Positions 12,518-24,300 of a DNA stretch of 64,000 nt are shown here, one piece after another. The DNA is from Metopolophium dirhodum (lineage: Eukaryota > Arthropoda > Insecta > Hemiptera > Aphididae): assembly GCF_019925205.1 (NCBI RefSeq), contig NC_083562.1, positions 26,164,001 through 26,228,000 on the forward strand, written 5' to 3'. Each line of letters opens with the position of its first letter. The first letter of the stretch is position 1. The notes beneath the pieces were generated by a model. The model worked only from the letters and a program-made list of their open reading frames with translations, searched no databases and was not told the DNA's origin. The position numbers and the translations under genes are program-made.

Positions 12518-15121
12518 CCAATATTACCATCTTAAGCCTATATTAGGTTAAGCCCTCGATCATCTCAATACTTATGTAAAGTTGTGTTGCTCAATTTTTA
12601 TAAAAACGTATAGGTATGTAATTATAAGATCAAACGACTATTATGATTATACTATTTTTTATGGATAACTTCTTCTTTACATCTTTAAAATTACATTTAT
12701 GGTTTAAACCTTTTTTTAAAAACATTTGTAACAAAATGTTGAATTACTTGACAAACTTATCAAAACTAATTGTATGTTATCATTCACTCTAGTCTGGATA
12801 TAAATATTAGTATTATTATTATTTCTATTATATTTCTTATTGTTTACTATACCTAATTGTGAACCACTTTGATATTTCTGTTGTATACTTACACATTGTA
12901 TTAGAATGTATTGAATCATATTTTATATTATACTTTCTTTGTATTTGTTGTATGTATAACTAGTAGTATTTGTTAACTAACACTGTAAATCAAAATATTA
13001 TGAACATGACTTTTGAGTAAATTACATTATAAGACCATTAGATGTACCTATCTACTTATAACAGAAAAATGTATTTATATAATTATTTGAAGTATTTGAT
13101 GTATTCATATAATTATTGGGTATTATGAATTATTAAGATTGAATTTATTTATAATGATACATTGTTACATCACATTTGTTTTAATAGGTACCTAGATAAA
13201 AATGTTTTTAAATGTAGTAATTGCGTTAAAGTTATTCATAATGCACAATATTCCATCTTTATCGCTAGGCATTGAGAATAGATTTTTATTTATACTCAAT
13301 GGTTATATTTTTAATATCAGATTTGACTGGGAGTTAAATATCGACGTATTATAATAATTATGATGAAAAATATAATTAAATACAGAAACTTAAATTTTAA
13401 CTTTAAACACAATATATTTTATTCCTTATTTAATTGTCATATTTTATAATAATTAAGCTTTCTAATGAAAACATAATAACATGTTATCATAGATCTTTCC
13501 AGTTACCTTATATCTTTTTAGTATAAGTTATATGCACTTTATACAAATTATGTTATACAATAATGGTATGTGATAGCTCATAATAATTACAATTTGATAG
13601 TGAACATTGAATACCTACCTATCATGGTACATTGGTACGTATCGGTTATTAAAATAAATCAAATAATCCGTAAAGTTATGAATACAAATAAAACTAATGA
13701 GCTTATAATAAACAAATTCAACTATTTATTATTTGCATAAATAAATATTAAAACTTGTATATTTGTTATTGTTAATAATATATGAAAACTAACTTTTATG
13801 GGACGAACTCGGACGGTTCGTTTTCAAGGCGTTACAAATAGGCAATTTAAGTATACATATGTATAATTTAATATTATTAATAATTTCAAACTGTTGTCCT
13901 TATAAGTTATATTTTATTCATATCAAGTTAAATTTAAAATCAACTAAATACATATTATGTATTTTACTCAACTTTTTTAAAATTAAAATATTTTTAAAAA
14001 CATCACTAACGTTACTAATAGATATCAATATTATCACACGTAGGTAAACATGATAATATTATCATTTTAAAAATAATAATAAAGAACGTTATCGATTCGG
14101 TTTGACACCACGAACTCAAAATTTAAAATTTCTAATATAGTCAAAAATTACTTTAAATTAGTAACCAATTAGTTGTACCTAAAGTTAAAAATTACGTAAA
14201 TTTTTTTGCGAAGTATAAAACTTAATGCGACAAACTTAATTGATTTCAACTGCTCATATAATATCTATGATAAAATGATTTAATTTGTCAAAATGGACAT
14301 TTTTTCCAGTTTTGAAAAAATGTACTTAGGTATTGACAATAGTTTTGTTTGCGCTCCGATACTCAAATAAAAATCACATCATTCCTATGTCACTTTTTTT
14401 TAAATATGTTCACATAAACAACATAGGGCGTATCCGGGACAATTGAACCACTTTTTAGAAATTATGATTTATTCTTTCGTAATCAACATAGAGAAATGGA
14501 ATTTATATCTAAAGAAAGCATGGCTACATAGTGACCTATAATAAATTCCATATTATTCTATATTTATAACCATGAGTGCTATACGGTGATGTGTCTTAAA
14601 TTTGGAAAGTGGCTCAAATCTCCCTGCTGGGTGTGGACTTGAACCAAAGAACCGGGAGATATGAACATATCAAAGAATGTCGTGAACATAAATTGTTATG
14701 TTTGTAAAGTCACAGAAATTGTAATTCTAGGAACAATAACTACAATTTATTATTTATGTAACATTTTTATAAACACTTTTTATAAATTGATAACAATAAC
14801 TAAAAAAAATTTGGATTTATTAATAACAACAATTTTTTAGACTGAATTTTTTACAAATACTTTTAATAAATAATAATGACAAAAGAAACTTTCTTATTAC
14901 TTATAATATATTATAACCGTAGTTCACCCTCCCTCCAGACCATGGTTCAAATTTCCCATCCACTACCTCATCAAATTATGAATAAAAGTAAAATACCATT
15001 GATGAAACTAGTTAATATAATTGCATGGAACTACATAAAATTTCAAAATTATTGATGAATACAGTATATGGAATATAGATATTTTAAAATAGGAGTAAAT
15101 TACGAGCATAACAATTTTTTT
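12518..15121. other. 3' flank of gene A and intergenic DNA
   Basis: AT-rich. No canonical AATAAA occurs within about 1 kb of the stop; only variants such as ATTAAA at 13375-13380 are seen, so the 3' end of gene A is unresolved. An inverted-repeat pair lies at 14433-14626, listed separately. No gene recognised. Confidence 0.5.
14433..14626. repeat. Possible short inverted-repeat element
   Basis: The left end GGGACAATTGAACCACTTT matches the reverse complement of the right end (GGGAGATTTGAGCCACTTT) at 17 of 22 positions by eye, with about 150 bp of AT-rich DNA between. No target-site duplication was found, so it is only a candidate diverged MITE. Confidence 0.3.
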
Positions 15122-15675
15122 TGAATTCAGAGCGGAGGGAGGAAGCTAGTGGTTTTACAATGGTGTTTATTATTTTTTTTTATCCTGTATACAAAATTTC
15201 TACCAGAAGGAGTGCTTCGATTTCGACATATTATAGTACCTTATATTTTAGCAAATTTGATCAAGATGGTACTTTATTTATTTTCTCAATAGTTATTGAT
15301 AGCCACGGGAAAAACTACCGACAAATTACGAAAAACCGTTAAAAATGGGATTTTAATTTCTAACGCTTTGTTTATCACCATAGCAATGAATAAAAAATAA
15401 TAATATTAAAAATAATTAAACTTACAGGCTATAATAAATAATAACAATATAAAAAATCATTCAATTCAAGTTTAACCCATTAGTTATTAATAATAATTTC
15501 CGTATACCAGCTATTACGAGCTTAGCTCAGTTGGTATACGTATCAGTTCTTAATATTATTATAGTTATTGTTGTATTATAATTGAATTACACTGAAATAA
15601 ATAAATACAATAAATCATACATTGACCCACTACTTGTAACCTACTGTACAGCAGAGTGACATCCACTTACCTGCT
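15122..15675 (+). repeat. Dispersed repeat, copy 1 (family unknown)
   Basis: Closely related to 38879-39262 on the same strand. Shared landmarks in order: GAGGAAGCT, CTACCAGAAG, GATCAAGATGGTA, CCGACAAATTACGAAAAACC, CGCTTTGTTTATCACCATAG and TACATTGACCCAC. This copy carries about 160 extra bases (about 15450-15610) absent from the other, including a tRNA-like half. No coding capacity or terminal repeats were seen and I could not name the family. Confidence 0.65.
15518..15556 (+). pseudogene. tRNA-Lys-like 5' half
   Basis: The word TAGCTCAGTTGGTA is a canonical D-arm/A-box, and the following GTATCAGTTCTTAAT resembles the anticodon arm of tRNA-Lys (CTT). Similarity then stops: there is no TψC arm or B-box downstream. 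It is therefore a truncated tRNA copy or the head of a SINE inserted in the surrounding repeat. Confidence 0.4.
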
Positions 15676-17500
15676 TTTTTACTTTGATAATATCAAAACA
15701 TATTTTCCTTGATAAAATATCAAACGAAATTTTCAAATGTTGTGTTGCCACATAAGTAAGTTTATGGAGTGATAATGCACGTTATGATTCAGCTGTTGTC
15801 TCAGTAGCGCGAAATTTAAAAAATATATGAGCGGTGGTTGATGACTCCTCCATGTCCAAGTCTCGGAACCCCCCTACATCAATGCCCACCTATGATACAT
15901 ATAACATATCAGTTGGCTGATTATATAGGTATCCTATAGAAGTTCGAATGTATTACAATAGTTGTCACATTAAAAATAAGTAAGCAATAAAAAATATAAA
16001 AATATAAATTAATTATATTGTTTTATACTTTTATTTATTAATTATTATAATTATGAATAACATGCATTATACATTTATATATAATTACATATTATATTAC
16101 CAATATTAAGTTGATGATATTTGGCACCATTGAACAATTTGACACAAGAGGAAATTTCCTATAATATGCTATATTGCCTATTCAGCGCTGACCTTCCCAA
16201 GGACTCTCCCGGCGGATTCAAGTAATAGTTTCCAGAATATAGAACTTATTACTTACTACTTATTACTTATATATAGTTCAGATTCCGATTTGTAATTGTA
16301 ATTTATACCTATGGGCTATGACTGAATTCTGTTCGTTAATAATTCGTTGGATTCACAGTCCACAGATAATATGTACCTATTATATATTATTGTATCATAC
16401 ATATCTGTGATTGATTATAGTAATATCAGGATCTATAGAATTAAAAAAAAAATTGGATAAATAATATGCCTGGGGGGCTAGGTTGAATACTTCAAAAAAT
16501 AGTATAACTTTAATTTCTTCGACATATTGTGTACTGACAACAACTGTAAGTTTGTAAAATGTGAAGGAAAATCCAAAAATGTTTTATATAAAAAAAAAAT
16601 TGTTTAACTCAATATTAGGGTCCGTGGAATTCAACTGTAATACATCCATCTTCACTTTTATATCTAAGTACCGCAACCAATATGCGTCATATGTTTCGTT
16701 CTAAAACACATTACTGTAGAGTACCTTACGTAACTGACGCAACGTACTTAATTGAAAGCACCACCAACAATCATAGACAATGTGTACGAAGAATAATACA
16801 TTTTATAGATACCTATTAATGATTTTAAATAATACAAACCTGCTTGACAATTTATGATGTAACCAATTAAATACAAATAAATACATTTAAAAATGCTAAA
16901 ATTAAAAATTAAACAATAATGTTTGTATTAGAATCATTACTTAAAAATAAAAACCATAATGCAAATTAGCCCAGAAGTTTTCAATATTTCAAACGCATTG
17001 TCATTTTACACATCTGTAAAATGTCGTAAGTACCTATATCTTACGAGTCGGAGGTATAGGTACGTATTCTTTTTCAAAGACGACTCGTCGAAGGTATAGT
17101 CATACCAATCAGAGATAATTAGTATATGTTTAATTTTCGTTTTAAACGTACATTTTAATAAACGAGTAGTTGATAAAATTTGCGAGAGGAGATTGCGATT
17201 ACGTGCACAGTTTTCAAGGACCGTTATAAAGTGAAACGAAAAGTGTTTTAAACTTGTATATGCACATGTATATAATAATATTATACGTAGGTATATTATA
17301 TAGGTACACACGAAACCCGAACCCGCCGGGTCGTGACCACTTTCACGTAGGTATACGCGTATATTTATTTACTCGCGTCGGCCGGGAAGTGAAATATAAA
17401 AAAAAAATTTGAACGCACAAATCTTACGGTAATACGCGACGGGCACGTTAATATCGTACGCGGCGGTGGCGGTGGCGGTCTACGTTCAATTCCGCGCGTA
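15676..17500. other. Intergenic DNA between gene A and gene B
   Basis: AT-rich. A patch at about 15830-15890 with a run of C resembles transposon debris but has no definable ends. Nothing else supported. Confidence 0.4.
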
Positions 17501-17716
17501 TAATATAATATAATGTGTAATTTATATATATAGATATATATATCACATCATTATAGAAATGCATTCCCGCGGTGGTGGGACTCGGGCCCCGGCGAAACTG
17601 CCGCAGTCGTCTAGTCTCGTCTCGGAAGAACTCTCACTCGTCCTCGAGCGCGTCGCGTCCCCATATAGTCGTCTTGCTATTATTATTATTATTTTTATTA
17701 TTATTATTATTATTAT

Positions 17717-17752
<36 letters not shown>

Positions 17753-18169
17753 AGTGTAGTAGTAGAAGAATAGTAGTAGTAGTATTATCGTTATTATTTT
17801 ATTATTTTTAGTTGGCGTTTACGGTTTTAGAAAGCAATAGTCGTAGTCGTCGTGATGGTGGAAGCCGGGTACTGGGACGAGTGCAGGTACAGTCGTCGGT
17901 GTCCGTGCCCATAGCGGACCGGAAAATCGTCGTAAAAACATGAAGACCGCCCGGGTCGGTCATTGTGCCCCGAACGGATATTGTCCACGACAAGACTACG
18001 GTGCGACTGCGACCGCGGTACCGTTCCGATAACACGCGAGTGCTATACTCTGTTTCACACGTAATTATTATTAGTGCCGTTGTTCAACGCGTAGTTCACG
18101 CCGGTGCCGAAGATCAATCGGAGGTCGTATACAAATTTTTCCGAAAAATAAAAATCCAAAACAGCAGCA
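17501..18169 (+). promoter_or_regulatory. Putative promoter and 5' leader of GMC gene B
   Basis: A GC/CpG-rich block directly upstream of the gene B start codon. TATATATATAG-type sequence at about 17523-17542 could serve as a TATA element. The block contains a compound trinucleotide microsatellite (17676-17790) and two short upstream reading frames, 17855-17914 (19 codons) and 17940-18032 (30 codons), both ending before the main ATG at 18170. The transcription start is not determined, so which parts are transcribed is inference. Confidence 0.42.
17676..17790. repeat. Compound trinucleotide microsatellite
   Basis: An (ATT)n-type tract runs directly into an (AGT)n tract and an interrupted AGT tail. 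On the + strand it would sit in gene B's leader or core promoter. Open frames of poly-Ser, poly-Val or poly-Ile across it are artefacts of the repeat. Confidence 0.9.
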
Positions 18170-18307
18170 ATGGCGTCGTTGATATCCGGTGCCATGAACA
18201 GCGCCGCGTGGACCGGAGCCGGCATGATTCCCGTGTTCGTCGTCGGGTTGGCATACCTCCGGTACTCAATGTACGACCCCGAGTCACGTGTGGTAGACGT
18301 CCAAGAG
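18170..18307 (+). CDS. Gene B coding exon 1
   Basis: Encodes residues 1-46: a short N-terminus, a hydrophobic segment (MIPVFVVGLAYL) and the YDPES motif typical of the N-terminus of insect GMC proteins. It ends ...GTC CAA GAG before donor GTAAAT at 18308. Reading on into the intron gives no family similarity. Confidence 0.9.
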
Positions 18308-21300
18308 GTAAATACTACATTCGGCTATAGTCCTTATACACTTAGGCCCTTACCCCGTGACTTCGCGTTTTATGCGTTCGACGATAACTTTCGTAGGTCA
18401 TCTGGATTTGTGCTGCAGGGTATAGCAGAAACATGTACACGGGATGCACGGATTCCCTGTACACCGTTTTCCGCCACCAATAGCTTTTAGGGTGTGTTTC
18501 TACGTCTGCAAACGTACAGCAACTGCATTGTCCCTTCGATATACTTTTAACACTTGAGGGGTAGTATTATATATTTTTTTTACCGATGCGTTCGATCAAC
18601 GGGGGAATTTAACATTAATTTTATTTTCACTCGACCGCAGATAAATTATAATATTATGGTTTATAAATGGTCTGATTGACTCATCCGTCACTTTAAATTT
18701 CACCGTTCTTTTTTTCTTTCGGGTAATTTTTCATCATAATCTGTAATTATTCTTTATTATTGTCACCGTCTAGTTCCCACAATAACATGCTAATTTGTGT
18801 AAACCAAGACGAATTAACCTCAAGTATATACGATCTACGTCCAAAAATCAAATAATTTTGCTCGATGATGGTCGATTTGAGGGCACCTCATTCAGATAAT
18901 GTACGGTAACACGCTGGAATATCGACTACAATAGATTACCTGTAGTATCGTTGTTGTTATTCGTTGTGTTCCCATACCTATTTTTTCGGATTACAATATA
19001 TTTTTTCCATTCTTGTTGTACACAAAAATAATAATGTTTTTTTTTTTTAAAAAAGTCTTTATTTGGTATTTGGAAATGAGGTTGACACTACTATTATTGT
19101 TATCATCATCCTTTTTTGTGATCGCTTAATAACATATTATACGGATAACAATATAACCGAATCAGATTCCTTTCACTGCCGTAAACCCTTTCAATTTACA
19201 GGTATAGGGTCACTCGTATAATGTATAAGATAGCGGTGGTATATCAATGACTGTATAATATGATTCGTCACCAATAACCATAAAACGTAATGCTCCAAAA
19301 CTTCTTCTATACTATTCTTTAATAGGTAGTAAACATAATGCTTGTGCACCTAAATGTATGATTCAGAAAAAAAAACATTGATGGCATTTTTAGTGTCATA
19401 AAAATTAAACCCGCTTTAAACTTCTTCTCGAGGGATTATGTTTTCGGAAAATTTTATTTTTGGTTAATATATTATTAATTTCCTAATTTATTTGTTACCA
19501 ATAATGCGCATAATCAATCGTCTAGAAATCAGATTTTATAGTTAGTTCCGCAATACACACGAAAGTTGTTATTATTACATAATTATGAAGGTACATAATA
19601 ATACGCATATTATGTACTTTATTATATATTTATGTAGTTGCTTAAGCTAATATAGCCAAGATCTTTAATATTTTCCACTTTAGTAGAAACCGTCAACCGG
19701 TTACCCATCATAATTTTATGATACTTCAATACAATTCTTGATTATATAAGATTTATTTTTATTTCAAAAAGTGTACGAAAAATTATAAAACAATGTAGGT
19801 AACTCCAAAAAAAGAAAGGAACTTTTTTTATTAGAATTTTTTTGGTCATTTACAATACTAATGAAAATGTAGACAGCTACAAACTAGTTTTGTTTATATT
19901 GAACTACACATACGCCTACACATTATACATACCTAGATATTATTATTATTTGTTGGTTATACATTTAATTACGTTATTATGATGTGCAATTGATTTTCTT
20001 GTTTACATTCGGTTTAACGTGATAATATAAAATATTATATTATAATAATTAATAATTATAGGAAAATATTGACAGCTAACAGGTGAACTAATTTTACTAA
20101 TTCAGTCAAAAAAAGATACTTAGTTAATATTATAATGGGAATACCAATAAATATTATGATTTTAGTTTTTTAAATATCTTCGATGCGTGTACAAAATATG
20201 TACAATATTGATCCATAATTTATTTGAATACTTATTGTAAGTGTATTATTACTATAAGTATTAGTAATTAATACAGTAATATTGAACATCTAACTTCAAT
20301 AAAAAAAATGTTGAGCATCACGAAAAGTTATTTTGATTAGACCATAGACACGATTTACGGTACGGTAGGTAATAAGTATGATACAAATATCGAATGAAAA
20401 ATAAATTTATAAATTTATAATTAATTTGTTAATTGTGTGTTTTATTATTTTTTGGACTTTAAATAGTATAGATAACTAAATAATACCCATTGTAATATAT
20501 GCTTAAATATTTGTTGACCACTATTTTTTTGAATGTCATAAAATATGCTGTTTGCGGTATACCTACCACAATCATAAATCATATTTACAATATGGCGTTA
20601 CCAATTGATACATATTAATATGCAATTGCCCAAGTTAGAATAAACGTCATACCATATAGTTAAATCAAGGCTCACAAAAAATTATACAATTTTAATGTAC
20701 CTACTAAAAAATTGTAGACTTAACCCTCTTTATGATATAATATAAAATTTGCAAATTTATAAATAAAAATATTTGCCTATAAAATTAGTAAAAATGGGCC
20801 GGATAATAAAATAAGACAACTCGAGTAAGTGAAGTGAAGTTAACGATTAGAACTTCAAGCTATAAGTTTAAAATGAAAAATGAATCTATTTAACTCCAAA
20901 AGTTTAAAACAATATGGAGAAAAAAATTAATTGAACACAGTAAGAAGAAGTTACTCAATTTTTTTTTTCTTTAATTTAATGAATTTTGTCAATATACTTT
21001 TTTTTTTACAATGTTATTACTTTATTAGGTACCTACTTATATAGATATTACTAATGAGAAATATTACTTGGTAATATCAGATTTATTAGTTATCGTGTTA
21101 GTATTTGTGGTCTTAAAAATATATCTCGAGGTACACGTGATTTTAATCTGGATTTTTAGCTGATTTTGACGTGGGGATAGCTTCTTCGATCTTATTTAGT
21201 CTGTCACGTAAATTTTACAGTTCATTTGTTATCCATGCTGATAAGTAAGGTTATCCCGTGTCGTTATAAAGCTGTTCATATTGCTTAATCCAAGGAAATT

Positions 21301-24300
21301 ATTATTTTTTATGTACCACCTGTGGTATTAAGGATTGTATAACTTTACATTTTTTTAAATGATAATTTAATATTTTGTTAAAAATGCATACTATACAATT
21401 CTTTAGTTTTACACACTAACAATGCGTATAGTCTAGGCTTAGCCGATTTAACAATTACAAAATGTCCGGTGTCCACTATTGATTATTAAATCAAAGAATA
21501 TTAAATATTTGTATATATTTATTTACAGAGTGATAAAAAAAAAAAACACAAAATAATTTATGTATTGGTATAGTTATTACTATAATCATATTATACTCAT
21601 ATCTATGCATAAACATGATGTTAACTTAATGTATTGTTTTTTAATTAACTGGGTAAAGTTTAAATTGTTAGAATTTTAGAATGGACTCTTAAATTAGGTA
21701 AATTATCTGATTAATTATAAAATTAACTAAATAGAAAAGTTAAAAAGTTAAACAAATTTTTTTAACTTAGTTTTTACATTTCAACTAGTTGATTCCTACT
21801 TTTGTAATTTAGTAAATATTTAGATACATAACACATATCGTTAATCTTACCATTGTTGTAATTTATAATATACTAAGTATAGATAATAGATATCGTCCAT
21901 ACTCTAGTCATTGTTGTTGACATGCCATTCATGAAATCGTCGATTAATAATATTATGTTTGTACAATTGTACAAATAACTTTCATTTTTCATTCAAACAG
22001 TTCATATTCCATATATTTAATTAATACTTCAATATTAATTGTTTTATTACAAATGTATAAAGTCAACAATTTTGGTTTGATAACATTTATATGTACCTAG
22101 CAATATTTTTAAAAATAAAGAAGAAAACTTACATAATATCAATAAACTAAAATCATTTTAAGTTGGAGACTATAATATTATGTTGATTTTATGTGCGTAT
22201 CAATTCAAATCAAAATGTGGTTAAATCGTCATTATTCATTATTGTCACGACAATAATATGGCACTATTCACTATCACTAGGTATATTATAAAACTGTAAG
22301 GAATTTGATTAGTACAACATTCGGGTAATAAAATACTGGTTATTGAGCTAAACACGTATACTTGATGATGTGTGTAAATCTTAACACGATTAGGTTTGGC
22401 TTAATAAATTATGTTCATACTACCTACATACTATTATAATAGTACTCTGCATAATGTATACCTAACCTATTATGGCGCATAATTTACGTTTATAATTTAT
22501 ATTATAGTCTGTTCGAATAGTTGTAAAATACAACTCTCCACGACGAGTGATACTTTACTGAAGACTATAATACCTTAATGCGTCTACTACAAAAATTTCA
22601 CATGAAGGTAATTTATACGTTAAATTACGATTAATAATGCAATTAGCTTCTTGGTAACAAAAAAAAAAAGAAAATAGGGTAATTAAATGTGGGAAAATTA
22701 TTCTTACCAAACGCAAGTATTCTAATATTAAATTGATATCGTAAATACAGCTCAGTATTGTTGTACCCATATGTATTAAGTGTGAGAAAATTGTATTATA
22801 GATTTTAAATAGAAGAAAACATAATACCATTATATTATATTTAAATAGAGAGTCATTGCTTTACCGCTTTTTATTTTAATATTTTTTTTATCTTATTTAA
22901 ATGTATATTTTTTTTTTTGATTTGATTTGAATATGTATTCAACAACAACACTTTATAATACTATTTTTTGAATCAGGTTATTAAAATTGGAATTATATTA
23001 TTAAGTATTTATCATTCCAATCTATTTAAATAATTTATTTCGGCCATGAATTTCATTTTTAAGCTAGAATATTTACATATAAATTAAATAACAGTAGATA
23101 TTATGATGTAATTGTAAATAGTTTATAATATATTAACATACACGAATCTTTGAATAATAATATTCTATTGGCAGATGTAGTTGAAAATTCCATTACTTAT
23201 TATGAATTATGAATTATGATCATACATAATGTTATAATACCGTTACGACAAATTTTATATTGGCAAACAGGTAACATCACATTACAAATTCATCAGCTTT
23301 AGTACGTATTTAGAAAGTTTTAAACTTAAAACAAAACAAAAATCATGAAGCAATATTAATGTTAATTTTTTTAAATATTATCTGAAATCAAAAAATATTA
23401 TTTTGATAATTATTGAATAAATGAGTTCAAAAAATCAACACGATTTTGTTGTTGTAGTCATTCTATGCTGCAAATATACAAAACATTTCTAATTTTATAT
23501 TCTAACCGCATATGGCATATGTACCAAGCCAAAATGTTCAAAAAAAATATTTTGTTCAAAAGGTACTTATTACTTATTTATACGTATTTTATAATATGTA
23601 AAAATATCTACTTTCTTTGTAATTTGATTTCAGTTGATTTTAATGTATGGTATATTTCGATTGTCTCCAGTGACTATATAAATTTCAGATTCCCTTGCCT
23701 CTCAAACTTAAACTCTCTACGATAGATCGCTATTGTACTCGTAGCTGTGTTTTGTATATACAAATATAAAATTCGCCCCAGGTGGTATAGGTTAATCGTT
23801 AACGTTTTAATTGATGAATGAAAAATCTAGGAGGTACAGTTTGCTATTATCCTGCTATTGAATCATTGTTCCAGTATTGATATGTAACTAAACGATTATC
23901 GACAAAATTACCAACTGTTCGATATAATAATTGATAAAAAAAAATGAAGCCAGTAGGTAGTAGATACATTATGTTATACTATTACGATGTATTCATACAT
24001 CGAACATATAACAGTAATAACTCTTTGTAAATTTTCCGCCAGCCATTACCTATACATTATAGACTATAGTGTATTGCATTTTAAGTATCCATACAATGAC
24101 ATGTTTATAATGTGGATAATTGTTTATAAAATGGATTTCAAACAACAATACTACAATACTATAGAGGTTGGTAAAAAGTAAAAATTACGAAGAAAATAAT
24201 AGGTAATAAAGACCGGGATACTAGTAGCTGCAGTGATGACGGTGGCTATCGAAAAACGTACCAGGTGTGCCGACCAGCACTTATGATGGCTTATCCTCTG

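Noticed and set aside
14629..14645. B-box-like GGTTCAAGTCC on the minus strand, possible tRNA or SINE
   Set aside because: No A box at the right distance and no foldable tRNA around it.
17559..17811. Two overlapping open frames rich in Ile/Ser and Leu/Val upstream of gene B
   Set aside because: They exist only because a trinucleotide microsatellite lacks stops in these frames.
18308..18490. Continuation of the gene B exon 1 frame past 18307
   Set aside because: The continuation has no GMC similarity. Splicing at 18307/24908 joins the frame exactly at the point where gene A reads on into the FAD-binding strand.
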